Part shown: piece by piece, positions 8,533 to 15,151 of the stretch | How positions within the stretch are numbered: position 1 is the first letter of the stretch | Layout of the letters: each line of letters opens with the position of its first letter | From: Aliarcobacter butzleri | GTDB lineage: Bacteria > Campylobacterota > Campylobacteria > Campylobacterales > Arcobacteraceae | DNA: 19,862 bases | Assembly: GCA_012522985.1 (NCBI GenBank) | Contig: JAAYJJ010000021.1 | Span: 1 to 19,862, forward strand | Direction: 5' to 3' | Translations under genes and position numbers: made by a program | The notes under the pieces: generated by a model | The model's input: the letters and a program-made list of their open reading frames with translations, nothing else | What the model was told of the DNA's origin: nothing | Databases searched by the model: none

Positions 8533-9519
8533 TTGGATTTAAAACAAGAGATAATTAAACTAAAAGAAAAACTAGATGTAACAGTAGTTGCACACTATTA
8601 TCAAAAAGATGAGGTTTTTGAACTAGCTGATATTATAGGAGATAGTCTAGAATTAGCTAAAAAGTCATCTTTATGCAAGAGTGAATATATAGTTTTTTGT
8701 GGAGTTGGATTTATGGGGCAAAGTGTCAAAATCATAGCACCACAAAAAAGGGTTTTGATGCCAAGAATCGCGTGTTGTTCTATGGCTAGGATGATTGATG
8801 TTGCTTATTTTGATGAAAATTTAGCAAAATTAAACTCTTATGGTATTAAAAATGAGGATATTTTGCCAATAACATATATCAACTCAAGTGCAGAAGTAAA
8901 ATCAAGAGTTGGACAAATGGGTGGTATGGTGTGTACTAGTTCAAATGCATTTAAGATTATAGAAAAAGGTTTGCAAAGTGGTAAAAAAATCTTTTTTGTA
9001 CCAGATAGATGTTTAGGGCAAAACTTTGCTTTAAAGATGGGCTTAAAGTCATGTGTTTTAGGCGATGGTACAGATCCAAAAGATGCAGATATTATCTGTT
9101 ATGATGGTTTTTGTGCAGTGCATCAGCTTTTTCGTCCGGAGGATATTGATTTTTATAGACAAAAATATCCAAATATTTTAGTAGCAGTTCATCCAGAGTG
9201 TGATATAAAAGTAGTTCAAAAAGCTGATTTTGTAGGTAGTACAAGTCAATTGATAAGTTATATAAAAGGGCTTCCAAAAGAGCAAAAAGTAGTAGTTGGA
9301 ACAGAGTACAATATGGTAAATAGGCTAAGAGAGGAAAATACATATATACTAAGTAGTACAAAACCAGAGTGTCCAACTATGAATGAAACGACATTGCAAG
9401 ATCTATATGATACGTTAAAATCTATAGAAGATGGAAATATAGCAAATGAAGTTTTTGTAAGTGAAGATGATGTTTATTGGGCTAATATAGCTTTGCAAAG
9501 AATGTTTGAAATAAATTAA
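8533..9519 (+). CDS. nadA: Quinolinate synthase NadA
   Basis: NadA condenses iminoaspartate with dihydroxyacetone phosphate to give quinolinate for de novo NAD synthesis, using a [4Fe-4S] cluster. I prefer the TTG start at 8533 (328 residues, MDLKQEIIKLKEKLDVTVVAHYYQ). AAAGGG sits six bases before it, and the protein then begins where family members do. ATG 8497 adds 12 residues unlike any NadA start and has a poor ribosome site. Numbered from 8533, the likely cluster ligands are C82 (CCSMAR), C194 (DGFCAVH) and C280 (PECPTM). Other family signatures are HYYQKDEVFELADIIGDSLELAK, TYINSSAEVKS and CTSSNA. Spacing between the first two ligands is about 112 residues, longer than the 87 of E. coli NadA, because of small insertions. 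nadC follows after 12 bases. Confidence 0.93.
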   Translation: MDLKQEIIKLKEKLDVTVVAHYYQKDEVFELADIIGDSLELAKKSSLCKSEYIVFCGVGFMGQSVKIIAPQKRVLMPRIACCSMARMIDVAYFDENLAKLNSYGIKNEDILPITYINSSAEVKSRVGQMGGMVCTSSNAFKIIEKGLQSGKKIFFVPDRCLGQNFALKMGLKSCVLGDGTDPKDADIICYDGFCAVHQLFRPEDIDFYRQKYPNILVAVHPECDIKVVQKADFVGSTSQLISYIKGLPKEQKVVVGTEYNMVNRLREENTYILSSTKPECPTMNETTLQDLYDTLKSIEDGNIANEVFVSEDDVYWANIALQRMFEIN

Positions 9520-9531
9520 GGATAAGATTAA

Positions 9532-10353
9532 ATGACAAATATTAGAAGATTTGTACAACAAGCCATGGTAGAAGACAATGGTAGAGGAGATCTTTTTTTT
9601 GATATAGCACCAAAGGGAAGATTTACAGCAAGAGCCATAAGTAAAGATGATGGAGTTCTTGCAGGAGTAAAATATGCTAGAATTTTGGCAATAAGTGAGA
9701 GATTTGATTGTAAGTTTTTAAAGCGAGATGGTGATGAGATAAAAAAGGGTGATATTATAGCTGAACTTGAAGGTAAGGCTTCAATACTACTTAGTTGTGA
9801 AAGAACATTTTTAAACTTATTACAACATGCAAGTGGAATAGCAACTTTGACAAATCAATATGTAAAAGCAATAGAAGGTACGGGTGTAGCACTACTTGAT
9901 ACTAGAAAAACAAGACCACAACTTCGTGCTTATGAAAAATATGCAAGTAGGATAGGTGGAGCTATCAACCATAGGCTTGGACTTGATGATTGTTTGATGT
10001 TAAAAGATACCCACCTAAAAACAATAACAGATTTAAAAGAGTTTATTAAAATAGCTAGAAAAAGAATCTCATGGGTAACAAAAATAGAGATAGAGTGTGA
10101 GACTTTTGAGCAATCCCAAGAGGCTATGGAAGCAGGAGCCGATATTATTATGTGTGATAATATGGAGATAGAAGAGATAGCTAGAGTTGTTGAGTTTAGA
10201 AATACAAATTTCCCTCATATTTTGCTTGAAGCTAGTGGAAATATCAACCTAGATACTATCAAAAAATATGCTACTAGTGGTGTAGATGCTATAAGTTCAG
10301 GATCTATTATACATCAAGCAACATGGCTTGATTTTTCTATGAAGTTTGATTAA
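9532..10353 (+). CDS. nadC: Nicotinate-nucleotide pyrophosphorylase (quinolinate phosphoribosyltransferase)
   Basis: NadC converts quinolinate and PRPP to nicotinate mononucleotide, the step after NadA. The 273-residue length is normal. The N-terminal domain carries MVEDNGRGDLFFD. The barrel carries DTRKTRPQLRAYEKYA (123 onward, with R125, K126 and R128), then INHRLGLDDCLMLKDTH (H147, R148, K158, H161). After these come IEIECETFEQ, GADIIMCDN, LEASGNI and the phosphate-binding GVDAISSGSIIH. These are the substrate- and PRPP-binding residues of the family. AAGGA precedes the ATG by about 9 bases. Pairing with nadA gives two consecutive steps of the pathway; nadB is not in the window. Confidence 0.95.
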   Translation: MTNIRRFVQQAMVEDNGRGDLFFDIAPKGRFTARAISKDDGVLAGVKYARILAISERFDCKFLKRDGDEIKKGDIIAELEGKASILLSCERTFLNLLQHASGIATLTNQYVKAIEGTGVALLDTRKTRPQLRAYEKYASRIGGAINHRLGLDDCLMLKDTHLKTITDLKEFIKIARKRISWVTKIEIECETFEQSQEAMEAGADIIMCDNMEIEEIARVVEFRNTNFPHILLEASGNINLDTIKKYATSGVDAISSGSIIHQATWLDFSMKFD

Positions 10354-10371
10354 AAAGGGAGATAAAAGAGT

Positions 10372-11307
10372 TTGACACAAGCATTGGAGCTTATAAATAA
10401 TGCAAAATATATTTTAGTAGTATCTCATATAAACCCAGATCCAGATACTATAAGTAGTGCTTTGGCATTGTCGTGTTTTTTAAGTAGTGCTAAGATAAAG
10501 CATTGTGTTTATAATAAAGATGTAAAAAGTTTTTCACCTTTGAAGTTTTTGGATAGATTTTCTAAAATATCTACTCAATTACCAAAGTTTTATGATTTGA
10601 TAATTTCTGTTGATTGTGGTGATATCAAAAGATATGGATTTGAGCCAATACAAGGAGTTGATATTATAAATATTGACCACCATATTTCAAATGACAATTA
10701 CGGCACAGTCAATATAGTAGAGCCAAATCGTGCAAGTACATCAGAAATAGTATATGATTTTTTTATAGATAACAATATCAATATTAGTCAAAATATGGCT
10801 GAAGCTCTATATGTTGGAATATATAGTGATACACAAGCTTTTAGCACATCAAGAGTTAATAAGAAAACTTTTGATATTATTTCATCATTAGTTGATAAGG
10901 GTGCAAACCCATCACGTATAGCAGATCTGTTTTTAAGAAATGACTCCTTAGCCAAATATAGAGCCTTACCGCGGGTATTAGATACTCTAACTTTACACAA
11001 AGAGGGTAAAGTAGCAACAATCTATGTAACAAAAGAAGATTTAGATGAAACAGGAGCATTATTACAAGAGTGTGAGATTGCTTTAAATATGGTTTTAAAT
11101 ATAGGAGTTGTAGATATTGCTATGTTTTTTAGAGTTTTAAATAATAAAACAAGAGTATCTATAAGATCTAAAAGTACAGATATATCATCTATTGCACAAT
11201 ATTTTGGTGGAGGTGGCCATATATATGCTGCGGGATGCTCTATAGATACTATAGATATAGATACGGCTATTAGTATGATTTTAAAGGAAATAGATGAGAG
11301 GACGTAA
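10372..11307 (+). CDS. DHH/DHHA1 phosphoesterase, NrnA-like (oligoribonuclease / pAp phosphatase)
   Basis: This is a cytoplasmic DHH-family phosphoesterase, 311 residues, of the NrnA type. NrnA enzymes degrade very short RNA oligomers and 3'-phosphoadenosine-5'-phosphate with manganese. Motif I is SHINPDPDTISSA (H19, D23, D25), a variant of the usual HxxPDGDAxGS with both aspartates kept. Motif II is VDCGD (D81), motif III is DHH (102-104), and motif IV is GIYSDTQ (D153). The C-terminal DHHA1 domain has RVSIRSKSTDISSIAQYFGG and GGGGH (279-283). The start is TTG with GGGAGA about 11 bases upstream. The gene end overlaps the M23 peptidase start by 14 bases. The actual substrate cannot be told from sequence. 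Confidence 0.85.
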   Translation: MTQALELINNAKYILVVSHINPDPDTISSALALSCFLSSAKIKHCVYNKDVKSFSPLKFLDRFSKISTQLPKFYDLIISVDCGDIKRYGFEPIQGVDIINIDHHISNDNYGTVNIVEPNRASTSEIVYDFFIDNNINISQNMAEALYVGIYSDTQAFSTSRVNKKTFDIISSLVDKGANPSRIADLFLRNDSLAKYRALPRVLDTLTLHKEGKVATIYVTKEDLDETGALLQECEIALNMVLNIGVVDIAMFFRVLNNKTRVSIRSKSTDISSIAQYFGGGGHIYAAGCSIDTIDIDTAISMILKEIDERT

Positions 11308-12670
11308 TAAAAACAATATAGTAAGTTATGTTATTATTATAATTATGTTAGTATTGGTGGGTGTTGGTATATATATCTATAATTCAGATTCTTTTGAGCA
11401 AAATAAACCAGTGGTATCTATAGATGATAGAGTTTATTGGAATATGAAAGATAATTTAAATCTTACAATAAGCGATGATACAGGACTTAAATATTATAAG
11501 ATTACATATATAGATGGAGAAAATGATAAAGTACTTGAATCAGAAGTTTTAACAACTCCTTTAAAAAATATAGAGCTTAGCTTAGAGGCTCCAAAACTTG
11601 GAATATTTTATAAAAAAGAAAAAGTCAAGCTTATAGTTGAAGTAACTGATATAAGTAAATGGAACTTTTTTCAAGGCAATAGCACCACAAAAGAGATAGA
11701 ACTAATCATAGACAATACAAAACCAGTTGCAAATGTAGTAGCAAATACATATGCTATTGTAAGAGGTGGAAGCGGTGTTGTAGTAGTAGAGGTAAAAGAC
11801 AATAATCTATCAGATATGTATATTACTTTTAATGATAAAACAAGATTTGAGCTAACTCCTTTTTATAAAGAGAACTTTTATATAGCTCTTATTGCTTGGC
11901 CTATGGATATAGAAAACTTTGGACAAATCTCTTTGGTAGCTAAAGATCTAGCAAATAATACTACTATTACAAAAGTACCATTTTTTTATAGAGAGAGTAA
12001 GTTTAGAAGTTCAAATCTAAATATAAGTGATGAGTTTATAGAGCAGATTTCTACAGAAGTTTTAACTAACTCCAATAAACCAATAGACAATGATCTACGT
12101 GCAAGGTTTTTACGAGCAAATTTAGAGCTTCGTGGTGAAAATGTAGCAACTATAAGAAGAGTTGGAGTATCAAGTATGGATACTCAGATGGTGAGTAGCT
12201 TTGATATTACTCCTTTTAAAAGATTGCACAACTCCCAAACAGTAGCAGGTTATGGAGATAGAAGAAGTTATTTTTATCAAGAGCAACAAATAGACGAACA
12301 GTGGCATTTAGGAGTTGATTGGGCTAGTGTAAAACAAGCTCCAATATATAATACCAATAGTGGTAAGGTTGTATTTAAAGATTATCTAGGAATTTATGGA
12401 AATTCTATTATTATAGAGCATGGCTTAGGATTAGCAACTTTATATGCACATACAAGTAGTAGTGGTGTAGATGTGGGTGATGATATAGCTGCAAATACAC
12501 ATATTGCAAACACTGGAGCTACGGGGGCTGTTTTTGGAGATCATTTGCATTTTGGAGTCTTAGTTCAAGGAATAGAGGTAAATCCTTTGGAGTGGATGGA
12601 TAAAAATTGGATAAAAACAAGAATTTTTGATATAATACAATCATCAAAAAAGGCAATAGATAACAAATGA
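11294..12670 (+). CDS. Membrane-anchored M23 peptidoglycan endopeptidase
   Basis: This is a 458-residue protein with a single N-terminal membrane helix (about residues 9-29, [20 protein letters not shown]). A periplasmic beta-rich region of some 280 residues follows, then a C-terminal LytM/M23 metallopeptidase domain. The zinc ligands look complete: H338 and D342 (HLGVD), and H419 in GDHLHFG, with catalytic H386 (YAHTS) and H417. It is therefore expected to cut peptidoglycan cross-links, unlike degenerate LytM regulators such as NlpD and EnvC. In H. pylori and C. jejuni, M23 enzymes shape the helical cell, so a morphology role is possible. The ATG has AAAGGAAATAG upstream. The stop overlaps the lpxC ATG as ATGA, linking two envelope genes. 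Confidence 0.88.
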   Translation: MRGRNKNNIVSYVIIIIMLVLVGVGIYIYNSDSFEQNKPVVSIDDRVYWNMKDNLNLTISDDTGLKYYKITYIDGENDKVLESEVLTTPLKNIELSLEAPKLGIFYKKEKVKLIVEVTDISKWNFFQGNSTTKEIELIIDNTKPVANVVANTYAIVRGGSGVVVVEVKDNNLSDMYITFNDKTRFELTPFYKENFYIALIAWPMDIENFGQISLVAKDLANNTTITKVPFFYRESKFRSSNLNISDEFIEQISTEVLTNSNKPIDNDLRARFLRANLELRGENVATIRRVGVSSMDTQMVSSFDITPFKRLHNSQTVAGYGDRRSYFYQEQQIDEQWHLGVDWASVKQAPIYNTNSGKVVFKDYLGIYGNSIIIEHGLGLATLYAHTSSSGVDVGDDIAANTHIANTGATGAVFGDHLHFGVLVQGIEVNPLEWMDKNWIKTRIFDIIQSSKKAIDNK

Positions 12671-13563
12671 AACAAAGAACTATAAATAAACCAATAGAGA
12701 TTGTTGGAATAGGGCTACATAAGGGTGTTCCTGTTAATATGAGGCTAGAGCCACTAGAGAGTAATATGGGGATAGTCTTTTATAGAAAAGATGTAGGTGT
12801 TACTATACCTTTGACTCCACAAAGTGTAATAGATACAAAAATGGCTACAGTTATCGGTAAAGATGGAGTGCAAGTCTCAACAATAGAACATCTTTTATCA
12901 GCTATTTATGCTTATGGTATAGATAATCTTAGAATAGTTTTAGATAATGATGAGGTACCTGTACTTGATGGAAGTAGTAGTGGGTATTGTATGCTTATTG
13001 ATGAAGTTGGTATCAAAGAGCTAGATAAATCTAAAAAAGTGATGATTATTAAAAAAGATATAACTATAGAAGATAAGGGTAAAAAAGTCACTATTAAACC
13101 ATCAGGTAATATGATTTTTGATTTTGAAATAGATTTTGAACACCCTGTTATAGGAAAACAGAGATATCATTTTGATTATAGTCTAAAAGAGTATAAAGAA
13201 AATATCTCTCGTGCTAGGACATTTGGGTTTTTGCATGAGGTACAGTATCTAAGAAGTATAGGACTAGCTCTTGGTGGTAGTTTGGAAAATGCTATAGTGC
13301 TAGATGAAAATAAGATCTTAAACCCAGAAGGGCTTAGATATGATGATGAGTTTGTAAGGCATAAGATTTTAGATGCAATTGGTGATTTATCACTACTTGG
13401 ATATACAGTTGTTGGGCATTATGATGCAAAAGCAGGAAGTCACCATCTAAATCATTTGCTTACAAAAAAAGTCTTAGAATCTAAAGAAAACTATGAAATA
13501 GTTGATTTGGAAGAGGCTATTGCACATCAAGAGATATTTGAGCTTGTTTATGCAAAAGCATGA
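12667..13563 (+). CDS. lpxC: UDP-3-O-acyl-N-acetylglucosamine deacetylase LpxC
   Basis: LpxC is the zinc-dependent committed step of lipid A synthesis. The length of 298 residues is typical. Zinc ligands are H75 (TIEHLLSA), H232 and D236 ([11 protein letters not shown]). E74 is the adjacent catalytic base, and H259 in GSHHLNHLL corresponds to the conserved late histidine. [15 protein letters not shown] and [13 protein letters not shown] are further LpxC signatures. The gene starts inside the M23 stop (ATGA) and its own 3' end contains the start of the TsaB-like gene, so all three are probably translationally coupled. No terminator is visible on either side. Confidence 0.96.
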   Translation: MKQRTINKPIEIVGIGLHKGVPVNMRLEPLESNMGIVFYRKDVGVTIPLTPQSVIDTKMATVIGKDGVQVSTIEHLLSAIYAYGIDNLRIVLDNDEVPVLDGSSSGYCMLIDEVGIKELDKSKKVMIIKKDITIEDKGKKVTIKPSGNMIFDFEIDFEHPVIGKQRYHFDYSLKEYKENISRARTFGFLHEVQYLRSIGLALGGSLENAIVLDENKILNPEGLRYDDEFVRHKILDAIGDLSLLGYTVVGHYDAKAGSHHLNHLLTKKVLESKENYEIVDLEEAIAHQEIFELVYAKA

Positions 13564-14005
13564 AATTTTAGTTTTAAGTATAGCAAATCCCTTGCTTGTA
13601 GGGGTTTATAAAGATAAAAATCTTATTAAAACCTACTCTTTAGAGGGTAAAACAAGTGATATAATAGCAAAGATTTTTACATCTATTTTAAAAGAGTATC
13701 CAATAAAAAGGATCTATTATATCAATGGCCCTGGGAGTTTTATGGCTATTAAGGTAAGTTATGTGTTTTTAAAGACATTGAGTATAGTACAAGATATTGA
13801 GCTTTTAGCAGTAAGTGGTTTTGAGTTTAATCAAAACTCCCCAATAAAGGCTTTGGGAAATAGATATTTTATGCAAAAAGATGGTAAAATAGTAATCAGT
13901 GCTTTAGAAGATGAAGAACTATTTGATTTTGTATTACCAAAAACTTTAGTAGATATAAAGAGTAGTTTTGATAATCTTCCAAACTATATATTACCTGCAG
14001 TGTAA
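13550..14005 (+). CDS. Divergent, short TsaB-like (YeaZ) protein
   Basis: The protein is 151 residues from ATG 13550, which lies inside the lpxC 3' end (14-base overlap). The frame is open further upstream, but those codons lie wholly within lpxC. The only strong signature is [24 protein letters not shown] (N59-G-P-G-S-F64 and the helix after it). It matches the GPGSFTGLRIG...KGLA motif of TsaB, the partner of TsaD in making the t6A base of ANN-decoding tRNAs. The N-terminal [18 protein letters not shown] fits the first strand pair of the ASKHA fold. The usual C-terminal half (family length about 220-230) is largely absent. The same slot between lpxC and thrB holds a small ORF in Campylobacter and Helicobacter. 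The TsaB assignment is inferred from one motif. Confidence 0.65.
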   Translation: MQKHEILVLSIANPLLVGVYKDKNLIKTYSLEGKTSDIIAKIFTSILKEYPIKRIYYINGPGSFMAIKVSYVFLKTLSIVQDIELLAVSGFEFNQNSPIKALGNRYFMQKDGKIVISALEDEELFDFVLPKTLVDIKSSFDNLPNYILPAV

Positions 14006-14014
14006 AGGAGAAAA

Positions 14015-14899
14015 GTGTTAAAAGTAAGTGTACCAGCAACAAGTGCCAATCTAGGACCAGGGTTTGATACATTGGGCATAGCTGTAAATCTAAAAAATAC
14101 AGTTCTTATAAAACCTTCAAAATTTCATAGTGTATCTTTAAGAGGAGAGGGTGCTAATAATCCTATCTTAAAAGATAATAATATGTTTATCTCTATATTT
14201 AATGATTTTTATAACAATCTTACTACAAAAACACAATATTTTAGATTTGAGTTTTTCAATGAAATACCTATTTCTAGAGGACTTGGTAGTTCTTCGGCTG
14301 TTATTGTAAGTGCAATAGCTAGTGCTTATGCAAGTGCTAATATTAATTTAAGTAAAACAAAACTATTAAATCTAGCTCTTGCTTATGAATCACATCCAGA
14401 TAATATAACTCCAGCAGTAATGGGTGGCTTTAATGTAGCAATAGTTAAAGATAATGAAGTAAAAAATATTAAAAAATCTATGCCAAATAGCTTAAATGCA
14501 GTTGTAGTTATTCCTAATCGTCCTATTTCAACGGCTAGTTCTAGGAAGGTGTTGCCTTTTAAATATACAAAAGAGGATACTGTTTTTAATCTTTCTCATT
14601 CAAGTCTTTTAACAGCAGCATTTATGTCTGAAAAGTGGGATTTATTGAAAGAGGCTTCACAAGATAGAATGCATCAATATGTAAGAATGAAGCAGATGCC
14701 AGAGCTTTTTGAGGTACAAAAAACTGCTCTAAAAAACGGAGCATTGCTTAGTACATTGTCTGGAAGTGGTTCTACATTTTTTAATATTTGTTATGCTAGT
14801 GATGCAAAAAGACTCTCAAATGCTTTATCAAAAGAGTTTGTAAGATTTAAAGTTTTAACACTTGAATTTGATAATAATGGTATAATCATAGAAAATTAA
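14015..14899 (+). CDS. thrB: Homoserine kinase
   Basis: ThrB phosphorylates L-homoserine for threonine synthesis. It is a GHMP-family kinase of 294 residues. Visible signatures are [18 protein letters not shown] at the N-terminus, the ATP loop [13 protein letters not shown] (88-100), [19 protein letters not shown], and [12 protein letters not shown] near the C-terminus. The start is GTG, four bases after AAAGGAG, one of the best ribosome sites in the window. The gene sits nine bases after the TsaB-like gene and 18 before the YlxR gene. No other threonine gene is nearby; its position here is conserved in the phylum rather than pathway-based. Confidence 0.95.
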   Translation: MLKVSVPATSANLGPGFDTLGIAVNLKNTVLIKPSKFHSVSLRGEGANNPILKDNNMFISIFNDFYNNLTTKTQYFRFEFFNEIPISRGLGSSSAVIVSAIASAYASANINLSKTKLLNLALAYESHPDNITPAVMGGFNVAIVKDNEVKNIKKSMPNSLNAVVVIPNRPISTASSRKVLPFKYTKEDTVFNLSHSSLLTAAFMSEKWDLLKEASQDRMHQYVRMKQMPELFEVQKTALKNGALLSTLSGSGSTFFNICYASDAKRLSNALSKEFVRFKVLTLEFDNNGIIIEN

Positions 14900-14917
14900 G
14901 TAAGTTTAAGGTAAAAT

Positions 14918-15151
14918 GTGCAACCAATAAGAATGTGTGTAGTTTGTAGAAAAAAATTTGCACAAAACACCTTGTTAAGAGTCCAGTGTATAGACAATAC
15001 CTTGGTATTGTTTACAGGTACAAAAAGAAGTTTTTATTTGTGTCAAGAGTGTTTAAACGAAGATCACAAAAGAGTAGAAAAACAACTTGCAAGAGTTTGT
15101 AGAGGCAAAGTTGGCAATTTGGAAGAATTTATATTACGGAGTAGAAATTAA
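14918..15151 (+). CDS. YlxR/DUF448 family small protein
   Basis: This is a 77-residue basic protein just before infB, the usual position of YlxR (often nusA-ylxR-infB). The N-terminal RMCVVCRKKF is the family RxCxxCR signature with C7 and C10. A second pair, C42 and C45 (YLCQECL), replaces the common GRGAYvC region, so a four-cysteine metal site is possible. The family is RNA-binding, with reported roles in gene regulation and RNase P modulation in Gram-positives. Its role here is unknown. The start is GTG with AAGG upstream, and the stop TAA abuts the infB ATG without a spacer. Confidence 0.8.
   Translation: MQPIRMCVVCRKKFAQNTLLRVQCIDNTLVLFTGTKRSFYLCQECLNEDHKRVEKQLARVCRGKVGNLEEFILRSRN

Noticed and set aside
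13502..13549. Upstream extension of the TsaB-like gene
   Set aside because: These 16 codons lie wholly inside the lpxC 3' end in another frame. ATG 13550 is followed by sequence that fits the first strand of the fold.
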